Source: Taiwanofungus camphoratus
Lineage: Eukaryota > Basidiomycota > Agaricomycetes > Polyporales > Taiwanofungaceae
DNA length: 64,000 nucleotides
Reading direction: 5' to 3'
Assembly (NCBI GenBank): GCA_003999685.1
Contig: CP021222.1
Span: 1 to 64,000, forward strand
Part shown: positions 1 to 7,491 of the stretch, one piece after another
Position numbering within the stretch: position 1 is the stretch's first letter
Layout: every line of letters starts with the position of its first letter
Translations under genes and position numbers: made by a program
Notes under the pieces: model-generated
Databases searched by the model: none
What the model was told of the DNA's origin: nothing
What the model saw: the letters and a program-made list of their open reading frames with translations, nothing else

Positions 1-118
1 CCTAACCTAACCTAACCTAACCTAACCTAACCTAACCTAACCTAACCTAACCTAACCTAACCTAAACCTAACCTAACCTAACCTAACCTAACCTAACCTA
101 ACCTAACCTAACCTAACC
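1..118. repeat. Chromosome-terminal telomeric array (CCTAA)n
   Basis: About 23 tandem copies of the 5-base unit CCTAA (TTAGG on the other strand), nearly pure, with one CCTAAA variant near base 61. The C-rich strand reads 5' to 3' from the window start, which is the orientation of a left chromosome end, so base 1 is probably at or very near the physical terminus. The unit is one base shorter than the TTAGGG usual in filamentous fungi. It joins directly to a 5'-truncated retroelement at about 119. Confidence 0.93.
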
Positions 119-705
119 CGCCCCGCATGGCTCGGACAGGGTGCTCACGGGGATTCCCAGGTTTGTGCCATGACATGATGCTTCCTCAGTGGTCCACGCT
201 GCCCTTAGTAGACGCCCGGAAAGCGGCCCGGTCACATGATCGGTGCGGTACCGGCTAATTTGTTCCTATCTATACCCGGCCCGGATTAACCTCCGGCCCG
301 GGCTTCCTATCTGTTATCTCGGATCTTGAGCCTAGGCTTGCGATCCGGATTCTAATCTTAATCAGATGACTCTGACATCTGATCAGTAATGGTGTCTAGG
401 CGAATCTAGACAATGATGATTGCTCATCGCTGACTGATTAGGATAGGAGGGAGAGACGTGATTCGCTCCCACCCGCAACCCTTTGCCCTGGTTCGGTCAA
501 ATTGACTTAGTCACCGGCCCCCTGGCCATGACTCAACCATAAGCGTGACTTTGGTTGAACTTGGTTATAAGCGACGCTAGTGCTCTGATGAGACTTAGTC
601 GAAATTAGCCGTCCGATAGCGATATCGGGCTAATTAGTACTAGCTTCCTCTAAGCCTCCCCCCTGCCCTGCACTCGCAGCCCTTGTAGTGTTGATACATA
701 GACCT
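119..705 (+). mobile_element. Insertion 1: 5'-truncated type A pLTR, telomeric Penelope-like element
   Basis: This is the outermost insertion. It starts inside the type A pLTR (compare 6718 onward in the full copy) immediately after the terminal telomere repeats and runs to the normal pLTR 3' end just before CCTAA repeats resume at 706. It has no RT ORF. It contains a complete hammerhead ribozyme near its 3' end. The 5' truncation directly capped by telomere repeat fits a cDNA that was incompletely copied onto the chromosome end and then extended by telomerase. Confidence 0.85.
576..644 (+). ncRNA. Hammerhead ribozyme, type A pLTR copy 1
   Basis: The core has CTGATGA at 586-592 and GAAA at 601-604. 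Stem I is 9 bp (GCTAGTGCT with AGTACTAGC, one G-U). Stem II is 3 bp (GAC/GTC, loop TTA). Stem III is ATTAGC/GCTAAT plus CCGATA/TATCGG closed by a GCGA tetraloop. The predicted cleavage is after T635. The ends are open at stem I (type I topology). Hammerheads in pLTRs are an established property of Penelope-like elements. Confidence 0.93.
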
Positions 706-835
706 CCTAACCTAACCTAACCTAACCTAACCTAACCTAACCTAACCTAACCAGACCTAACCTAACCCTAACCTAACCTAACCTAACCTAACCTAACCTA
801 ACCTAACGCTAAATCCTAACCTAACCTAACCTAAC
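706..835. repeat. Internal telomere-repeat tract with element-borne variants
   Basis: CCTAA repeats. At 752-760 the motif CCAGACC appears, which is the 3' end of the element's terminal hairpin (compare 5429-5436). It is followed by the CCCTAA and GCTAAATCC variants seen again at 5437-5514. The distal part is therefore telomerase-type repeat and the proximal part is copied element sequence, marking the 5' end of insertion 2. Confidence 0.8.
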
Positions 836-1686
836 TGAAGGCGCTATCGCGCCTTCTCCATTTGGTAGTTTTGGGAAATAAGACGCTCGTCACGTGACTT
901 GCCCGAAAGGGCCGGACATGTGATCAGCATCCAGGCACGGACCGGTTGAGCCGCGAGGCTGGACTGGCCTGGGCACTACCTAGTTATGGTCACCAGCGCC
1001 CCTCTGCTGTGTTAGTCCATGATCCGGTGATCTGTGAGGTGTAACATGCTATGGCACGGTGCGGCAACTTGCCGGACGCGGTCCTAGTGAATATCCCGCC
1101 CCCGCCCCGCATGGCTCGGTGAGGGTGTTCCTAGGGATCCTCAGGTTTGTGCCGTGACATGATGCTTCCTCAGTGGTCCACGCTGCCCTTATCTAGGCGC
1201 CCGGAAGTCGGACCGGTCATGTGACTCGGTCGGCACCGGCCCGGATTGTTCTATTCCCACCCTTATCACCCTAACCGATGATAAGGGATCTCTTATCTAT
1301 GAGTCATCTTAAATGACTCCTTATCTTTACATCTGATTATTATCTCTGATCAGGTGGCGGTATTGGTAAAGGCTAGGGCGTTCTAGCCTGCCTTTTGTCG
1401 GCCCGCTGATAAGAGATAAGAGAAATAGCTCTAATGTGATTGGAGCTCACCACTACCTCATGGCCTGGTTGGTCAAATAGAATCAGTCATCGGCCTCCGG
1501 CCGATGACTCAGGGTCAATCATCTGATGACCCTGAACCATCGGTTAAAAGTACGACGAGAGTACTGATGAGCTCCTTAGCGAAACAAGTTGGTATCTGGC
1601 AACAGATACCTTTGTTTACTCTTGTCTTCTCTATTTTTCTCATCTCTTACTACGCTCGCCCGCCTATCGGCGGTCTCGCTCCACCT
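836..1686 (+). repeat. 5' pLTR, type B
   Basis: An 851-bp pseudo-LTR starting TGAAGGCGCTATCGCGCCTT, itself a hairpin, and ending CCACCT just before CCTAACC. It shares with type A the blocks around GTAACATGCTA and the CATGATGCTTCCTCAGTGG box, but differs elsewhere and carries a different hammerhead. It is duplicated at 5515-6365 and 22538-23388. Confidence 0.85.
1554..1626 (+). ncRNA. Hammerhead ribozyme, type B pLTR copy 1
   Basis: CTGATGA is at 1564-1570. Stem II is GCT/AGC with loop CCTT, followed by GAAA at 1581-1584. Stem III is ACAA/TTGT plus an inner 8-bp GGTATCTG/CAGATACC helix closed by GCAA. Stem I is 10 bp (GACGAGAGTA with TACTCTTGTC, one G-U). Predicted cleavage is after T1616. 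The sequence differs from type A in every helix, yet the catalytic core is the same. Confidence 0.92.
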
Positions 1687-1841
1687 CCTAACCTAACCAA
1701 CACCGCCGCCAAGCTGTCTCTCTACATCCGCCACCGCAAGCCCCTTACCTGGTGCACGACTGTCGGTATCTTCTGCGACGACTGCAATCGATTCTACAAG
1801 CCCAAGTCTGAGTCGATCTACTATCGTCCCCCGCCGTTCGC

Positions 1842-4800
1842 ATGGCTCCACCTTCCACACCCCGTTCTTCTTCCGTCGGTCCCGGGTCTGCCTCACTTAG
1901 GTCTGCAATTGCCCGGAATCTTGCCCCCGCGAGCTTATCGTACGCTATCGGGGCGGCATCGCTTGAGACTGTTGCCGATGAGTTCCGAGCCATTTTTCAC
2001 GCAGAGACCATTGACCAAGTCTTCTCAGCTATACCTCTCGTCTATCGAGAGGTGCTCCGTCCGGTGCTGGTTAGCGTTGCGGAAGCGAAGGAACGTTCTG
2101 TTTCTTTGCAGAAGCAATTGGGTGACCTTGAGTCGCACAAAGCTAACGGTTCGCTCCCCCACCAGTTACAGGGGCTCAGCGAACCCGTCTTCCAGAGCTC
2201 AAAACTCTGGCTCGAGACGTCGCCGGCGGAGCCCGCAGCTCTGATAACCGAGTTCCAATCCTTCCGTCGGAAGGCTCTTGACTTGGCCATCGCCCAAAAG
2301 CGAGCAGAGCTCGCGTTCTTTGATCGCGCATTAGACCCGACAGCAATGTTGGAGAAAATGCGGACAGTGGTTGACGAACAGTGGGCGCGCATTAGCCAGT
2401 CTAGTCGCGTTCCTGTTTGGAGGGAAACTATCGACGGCGGTCAACGCTTAGATACGTGGACCAATGACCCTGTCCTCGAGTCTGAGTACAAGCGATTCGT
2501 CGCTGTGCTCCCACGCTTTGCCTTCCGGGTAGTTAATATCCGTGAATCACAACTGGCACAAGCCGCGGCTCGAGCGCAAGCAAAGTCTGCCGTCAAGGCT
2601 GCAGCGGAGGTCGAGATGGGTGACGCCACCGAGAACCCTGCAGCTTTGAAAAAGCTGATCGATGATGCGGTTGATCGTCGTTTCAAAGGCGAAGGCAGCT
2701 CAAAGAACGCGGTAAGTTTTGTACATGGTTCTGTTCCAAAAAGCTTACCAGGCGCCGCTCTATCACGTATTTTAGGGAGCAAAGGCAAAGGCGCCAAAAC
2801 GATCGGTGCGCATGAGTACGGGAGGACGCCCTCCCAAACCTCCGCAGCGCAAGGCCAAGCAGCAGCAGGCCGCTTCCTCTGCGAAGAAGCAGAAGAAGAC
2901 CAAAGATCGGAAAGGCAAAGGGAGAGCGAAATAATTCGGTCAGTTATTCGCTCGCGACTCCGTTTCTCCCAGCCGTCGTCTTATCCAGACAGTATCCTAA
3001 TGTTACCCTTGCCAGTTGCAGCTCGCACCCTCCTTTATTTCGCTCCGGTTGCTTTAGTCGAAGCGGCGAGGTTCAGAAGCTGGGTGCATTGTGGCGAGGA
3101 CGTTATACTACCGCCGGACATTAGCATACACATATCTTGCGGTTTGAAATATATGTTGTACTCCCCCCCGAGCGGGGAACTCATTCAAACAGCGTTCGAT
3201 GATTTCTGTGAACGAATACGCTGGCGAGTGTATTTTAAAGTTAAACAGATTCAACTCGAACGGCAAGGTATAAGCCAACCACCTTATGATCCAGACTACG
3301 ACCTTAGGGCTAAGCGGGACTCGTCCGCCCCTAGGGCCACACAATATATCGAAAACGGTCTTAAACGCGGGCAAACATACGTCACTGATTACATACGTAG
3401 TGTCGTACCCGGTTTGAAAGCTAGAAGCCACCCTAATCGGCTTGTAGACCTGGACCGTGTTCGCCTCTGGTTGAACGAGCATAACTACCTCGTTCTCCAA
3501 ACGGACAAGAATCTCGGTGCGGCAGTAGTCACAAGGGAATGGTTCATTAATGGTTGCATGAATCTTCTGTCAAATACGGCTGACTATCAGGAAATTAATC
3601 CCGGTCAGCGACAGATGTATTTAGAAAAAGTTACAAAGCGGGTTAAGGAGTTAAGCGATTGGGTCGAAGGGGCTTTGCCTAACGATCAGACACTCCAATT
3701 AGCCAAATTCCTCCGGTCAAAATGTCCCGAGAGCGAGTTAGAGGAACCAAAGGTGCCTATCTTTTACGGGATCCCAAAAATCCATAAATCCCCAGTAAAG
3801 ATGCGACCTATTGTTCCATGTCACTCATGCGCTCAAGGGCCCGCGGCTAAAGTTGTATCTAAACTGTTGAAACCTATTATCGAGGCTGAGTCCTTTATTA
3901 TACACGGATCAAAACATCTTGCGATCCAGTTAGCAAAGGTCAAAACGTTAAAATGGAAAAAGTATTGGTTAGTGGCTGGCGACGTTGTCGCTTTCTACCC
4001 AAATGTACCACTCAGAGATTGTGTTGGCATTGTGTCCAAATTGTACACAAGACATCCTCTGGGTAGTCAGTCTATGGACCAGCCCCAGTTTTATAATGCG
4101 CTGTTTATCAGGTGCATGCAAACAGCCAATTACGATTTAATAGTCGACTTCAACGGTCGTACTTACTTTCAAAAACGAGGACTAGCTATGGGTGTGGCGT
4201 GTTCGCCTGACTTAGCTAATCTCTATGGATGCCATTTTGAAAATCAAGTATGGCCCGGTGGACAGGTTACTCCACCGTTCCTATATTATGGTCGATACAT
4301 TGATGATGTATTCGCCATAGTTGAAGCAGGTAGTGCGGCAGAAGCTTTAGAAGCCTGCCAAAGCCGTATATCTTATGATGGCTGCACTATAACATGGGAA
4401 GTGTCTGAATGGGCGACGCCATTCCTTGACATGCTTATTTATATAGACCCCGTTTCTAACCGGGTGGAACATAAGCCATATCGGAAAGCACTTAACCATC
4501 ATGAACGAATTCCATGGGTATCTCACCACCCGAAGGATGTGAAAAAAGGCACATTCATTGGGGAGATGAGCCGTTTAGCTACGCTAAGTTCTAAGTTGGA
4601 ACACTACCTAGATGCCCTTCATGGGCTTGTCGACCTGTATGTCGGCCGTGGCTATCCCCCTGCTCTGGTTACTTCTTGGCTTGATTCGCATAAAGCGGTA
4701 CGCTGGAAAGAACGTCTTGGAAAACCAAAATCTTCGACCGAAGATGCAGACCAAGTTGAGGGCGTACTTGCGATTAAGTCGAAGTTCAACCCCTCATGGG

Positions 4801-5345
4801 ATCAGTTCGATGTTCATGAATTAATGACACGTGTTACGGAATCGTGGGTGAAGGATTTATCTTTCTTTAAGTCCTTCTTTTCGGCGAGTTGGGAAAACTC
4901 GGCCGCTCCGATCTTTGAGTATTCGTCTGGGGGTCCTAAGGATGCGACCCTATCCAGCACAGTTCAGACCACGCTTGAGGAGTGGTGGGATCCCGCCCGA
5001 GTAGCCCAGCGCAAGCTGTCGCGCGAAACGGCGGCTGCGGAAGCAGCAGCAGAACTCGCCGCCGCTGAAGCCAGGCGGTCCGATCAAATCTCGAAACCGG
5101 TGGCAGTTGTCCATGACAACCGCGCGGACGAGGGCTGGGTTTGGACTGGGCGGTACCTGAAGAAACCCAACGGATTCATCGAAGCGGAGAAGGTCCCTGA
5201 CCTTTCCCAACTCGGGTTCTTAGACAAGCGCTGGCTTGTGTCGCGTAAAAGGGAAACCAATTTCGCTGACTTAGCAAGCAAATGGCGCAGAAGTGTAATT
5301 AATGCCCAAAGTACAGATGATGTACTATTGGAAATGGACATATAA
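1842..5345 (+). CDS. Reverse transcriptase of Penelope-like element, type B, 1167 aa
   Basis: An intact single-exon RT of the Penelope/telomerase-related class. Residues 1-540 are an N-terminal extension with a likely helical region. LQTDKNLGAAVV (about 549) is the DKG-like motif of these elements. PKIHK...KMRPI lies at about 645-655. RT motif A is GDVVAFYPNV (about 712, catalytic D), motif B is KRGLAMGVACSPDLAN (about 776), and motif C is YGRYIDDVFAIV (about 815, catalytic DD). FLDMLIYID follows at about 860. The C-terminal 250 residues contain no GIY-YIG endonuclease, which fits an element that primes on exposed telomere ends. ATG 1842 is chosen because the related copy starts at the equivalent ATG (7492). 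All catalytic residues are present, so the protein could be active. An overlapping open frame at the 5' end (1504-2244) is treated as a shadow. Confidence 0.93.
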   Translation: MAPPSTPRSSSVGPGSASLRSAIARNLAPASLSYAIGAASLETVADEFRAIFHAETIDQVFSAIPLVYREVLRPVLVSVAEAKERSVSLQKQLGDLESHKANGSLPHQLQGLSEPVFQSSKLWLETSPAEPAALITEFQSFRRKALDLAIAQKRAELAFFDRALDPTAMLEKMRTVVDEQWARISQSSRVPVWRETIDGGQRLDTWTNDPVLESEYKRFVAVLPRFAFRVVNIRESQLAQAAARAQAKSAVKAAAEVEMGDATENPAALKKLIDDAVDRRFKGEGSSKNAVSFVHGSVPKSLPGAALSRILGSKGKGAKTIGAHEYGRTPSQTSAAQGQAAAGRFLCEEAEEDQRSERQRESEIIRSVIRSRLRFSQPSSYPDSILMLPLPVAARTLLYFAPVALVEAARFRSWVHCGEDVILPPDISIHISCGLKYMLYSPPSGELIQTAFDDFCERIRWRVYFKVKQIQLERQGISQPPYDPDYDLRAKRDSSAPRATQYIENGLKRGQTYVTDYIRSVVPGLKARSHPNRLVDLDRVRLWLNEHNYLVLQTDKNLGAAVVTREWFINGCMNLLSNTADYQEINPGQRQMYLEKVTKRVKELSDWVEGALPNDQTLQLAKFLRSKCPESELEEPKVPIFYGIPKIHKSPVKMRPIVPCHSCAQGPAAKVVSKLLKPIIEAESFIIHGSKHLAIQLAKVKTLKWKKYWLVAGDVVAFYPNVPLRDCVGIVSKLYTRHPLGSQSMDQPQFYNALFIRCMQTANYDLIVDFNGRTYFQKRGLAMGVACSPDLANLYGCHFENQVWPGGQVTPPFLYYGRYIDDVFAIVEAGSAAEALEACQSRISYDGCTITWEVSEWATPFLDMLIYIDPVSNRVEHKPYRKALNHHERIPWVSHHPKDVKKGTFIGEMSRLATLSSKLEHYLDALHGLVDLYVGRGYPPALVTSWLDSHKAVRWKERLGKPKSSTEDADQVEGVLAIKSKFNPSWDQFDVHELMTRVTESWVKDLSFFKSFFSASWENSAAPIFEYSSGGPKDATLSSTVQTTLEEWWDPARVAQRKLSRETAAAEAAAELAAAEARRSDQISKPVAVVHDNRADEGWVWTGRYLKKPNGFIEAEKVPDLSQLGFLDKRWLVSRKRETNFADLASKWRRSVINAQSTDDVLLEMDI

Positions 5346-5410
5346 ATCGGTTGATTCGATTTGTTTAGCTTAAGGTTATTGGTGTAACTACCTTTTGCGT
5401 TTATTCGCAC

Positions 5411-5442
5411 TTAGGGTTGTCTGTTCAAACCAGACCTAACCT
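5411..5442 (+). other. Conserved 3'-UTR hairpin at ORF-module end
   Basis: TTAGGGTTGTCTG-TTCAAAC-CAGACCTAACC folds as GTCTG/CAGAC flanked by GGTT/AACC, pairing TTAGG with CCTAA sequence. It marks the end of the RT module and the start of the telomere-like tract. It is conserved at 11084-11114, 15522-15552, 20123-20153 and 22439-22469. A role as RT recognition or priming structure is inference. Confidence 0.6.
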
Positions 5443-5514
5443 AACCCTAACCTAACCTAACCTAACCTAACCTAACCTAACCTAACGCTAAATCCTAACC
5501 TAACCTAACCTAAC
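5433..5514. repeat. Element-borne telomere-like tract, type B
   Basis: CCTAA repeats with a fixed pattern of variants (CCCTAA early, GCTAAATCC late). The same pattern occurs in the tract before 836 and at 22460-22537, so this tract is copied with the element and not freshly added by telomerase. Confidence 0.8.
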
Positions 5515-6365
5515 TGAAGGCGCTATCGCGCCTTCTCCATTTGGTAGTTTTGGGAAATAAGACGCTCGTCACGTGACTTGCCCGAAAGGGCCGGACATGT
5601 GATCAGCATCCAGGCACGGACCGGTTGAGCCGCGAGGCTGGACTGGCCTGGGCACTACCTAGTTATGGTCACCAGCGCCCCTCTGCTGTGTTAGTCCATG
5701 ATCCGGTGATCTGTGAGGTGTAACATGCTATGGCACGGTGCGGCAACTTGCCGGACGCGGTCCTAGTGAATATCCCGCCCCCGCCCCGCATGGCTCGGTG
5801 AGGGTGTTCCTAGGGATCCTCAGGTTTGTGCCGTGACATGATGCTTCCTCAGTGGTCCACGCTGCCCTTATCTAGGCGCCCGGAAGTCGGACCGGTCATG
5901 TGACTCGGTCGGCACCGGCCCGGATTGTTCTATTCCCACCCTTATCACCCTAACCGATGATAAGGGATCTCTTATCTATGAGTCATCTTAAATGACTCCT
6001 TATCTTTACATCTGATTATTATCTCTGATCAGGTGGCGGTATTGGTAAAGGCTAGGGCGTTCTAGCCTGCCTTTTGTCGGCCCGCTGATAAGAGATAAGA
6101 GAAATAGCTCTAATGTGATTGGAGCTCACCACTACCTCATGGCCTGGTTGGTCAAATAGAATCAGTCATCGGCCTCCGGCCGATGACTCAGGGTCAATCA
6201 TCTGATGACCCTGAACCATCGGTTAAAAGTACGACGAGAGTACTGATGAGCTCCTTAGCGAAACAAGTTGGTATCTGGCAACAGATACCTTTGTTTACTC
6301 TTGTCTTCTCTATTTTTCTCATCTCTTACTACGCTCGCCCGCCTATCGGCGGTCTCGCTCCACCT
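5515..6365 (+). repeat. 3' pLTR, type B
   Basis: The second pLTR of insertion 2, in direct orientation and without visible differences from 836-1686. It ends CACCT and is followed by CCTAA repeats at 6366, which fits an RNA 3' end able to anneal to a TTAGG overhang. Confidence 0.85.
6233..6305 (+). ncRNA. Hammerhead ribozyme, type B pLTR copy 2
   Basis: Identical to the ribozyme at 1554-1626: CTGATGA, GCT-CCTT-AGC stem II, GAAA, a long GCAA-capped stem III and a 10-bp stem I. Predicted cleavage is after 6295. Confidence 0.92.
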
Positions 6366-6444
6366 CCTAACCTAACCTAACCGAACCTAACCTAACCTAA
6401 CCTAACCTAACCTAACGCTAATCCTAACCTAACCTAACCTAACC
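6366..6444. repeat. Telomere-like tract between insertions 2 and 3
   Basis: CCTAA repeats containing the type A variants CCGAACC and CGCTAATCC. The proximal part therefore belongs to insertion 3, which begins inside its own inter-module tract. Confidence 0.75.
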
Positions 6445-7295
6445 GCCGGACTTTCCCAGTCCTGCGCTTAGGGTTGCCTTAAAATAGATAGGCGCCTTAC
6501 GTGTCACATGATATGTTCGGCACTTAGTACGGACCGGCCCTTCATTGCGGCCCGGTGCGCGCCGTTCCCGCATGCTAGCGGAGCGCGCGATAACTACTAT
6601 GGTCCCCAGCGCCCCTCTGCTGTGTTAGTCCATGATCTGGTGATCTGTGGGTTGTAACATGCTAGAGCACGGTGCGGCAACTTGCTGGACGCGGTCCTGA
6701 TGAGTATCCTTCCCCCGCCCCGCATGGCTCGGACAGGGTGCTCCCGGGGATTCCCAGGTTTGTGCCATGACATGATGCTTCCTCAGTGGTCCACGCTGCC
6801 CTTAGTAGACGCCCGGAATGCGGCCCGGTCACATGATCGGCGCGGCACCGGCTATGTTGTTCCTATCTATGTCCGGCCCGGATTAACCTTCGGCCCGGAC
6901 TTCCTATCTCTTATCTCAGACCTTGAGCCTAGGCTTGAGGTCTGGATTCTAATCTTAATCAGATGACTCTGACATCTGATCAGTAATGGTGTCTAGGCGA
7001 ATCTAGACAATGATGATTGCTTATCGCTGATTGATTAGGATAGGAGGGAGAGACGTGATTCGCTCCCACCCGCAACCCTTTGCCCTGGTAAGGTCAAACT
7101 GACTTAGTCACCGGCCCCCGGGCCCTGACTCAACCATAAGCGTGACTTTGGTTGAACTTGGTTATAAGCGACGCTAGTGCTCTGATGAGACTTAGTCGAA
7201 ATTAGCCGTCCGATAGCGATATCGGGCTAATTAGTACTAGCTTCCATTAAGTCTTCTCAACGCTCGCAACTCCTTCGTCGTTGCTCGCTCCACCT
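6445..7295 (+). repeat. 5' pLTR, type A
   Basis: An 851-bp pseudo-LTR starting GCCGGACTTTCCCAGTCC and ending GCTCCACCT before CCTAACC. Other complete copies are at 11208-12058, 15646-16503, 20247-21108, 21183-22043, 23567-24427 and 25239-26105. A 94-codon open frame (6682-6966) recurs in most copies but shows mainly amino-acid-changing differences. Confidence 0.85.
7173..7241 (+). ncRNA. Hammerhead ribozyme, type A pLTR copy 2
   Basis: Same sequence and fold as 576-644: CTGATGA, GAC-TTA-GTC, GAAA, stem III with GCGA tetraloop and 9-bp stem I. Confidence 0.92.
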
Positions 7296-7491
7296 CCTAA
7301 CCTAACCAATCAGCGACTTCCAAACTGTCTCTCATCCCGCATCTCGGTTTTCGACGGCGCTACAGGGTCCTGCCTCCTACTCCACCGCCTGTCAACCCTA
7401 TCCAGGAATACCGTTTGCTTGCCCTTTGCTTCGCTAGGTGTCCCATCTCATTCCACTTCTTACCCGCTGAGACACCCTGCCCCTGCTTAAC

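Larger units (their letters stand above)
836..6365 (+). mobile_element. Insertion 2: full-length type B endonuclease-less Penelope-like element
   Basis: The order is type B pLTR (836-1686), two CCTAA units, 5' leader, RT ORF (1842-5345), 3' UTR with terminal hairpin, variant telomere-like tract (5433-5514), and a second pLTR (5515-6365). The two pLTRs lie 4679 bp apart and look identical wherever I compared them, which indicates a recent insertion. Both contain an intact type B hammerhead. There is no GIY-YIG endonuclease in or next to the ORF. This matches the telomere-attached Athena/Coprina class. The 5' boundary lies upstream of the pLTR, within the 3' hairpin of a preceding unit (about 752). 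Confidence 0.88.

Noticed and set aside
1511-1540. CTGATGA next to a GGGTCA/TGACCC hairpin upstream of the type B ribozyme
   Set aside because: No GAAA and no pairing flanks, so it is not a second hammerhead.
1504-2244. 246-codon open frame overlapping the RT start, with similar frames at 7415-7948, 12112-12387 and 16583-16984
   Set aside because: Open in the same offset in all RT copies, but its sequence follows the RT codons one base shifted and shows no domain or start conservation; treated as a by-product of GC-rich coding sequence.
4300-5345. Search for a GIY-YIG endonuclease at the RT C-terminus
   Set aside because: No GIY...YIG motif pair is visible in any RT copy; the elements are endonuclease-less.
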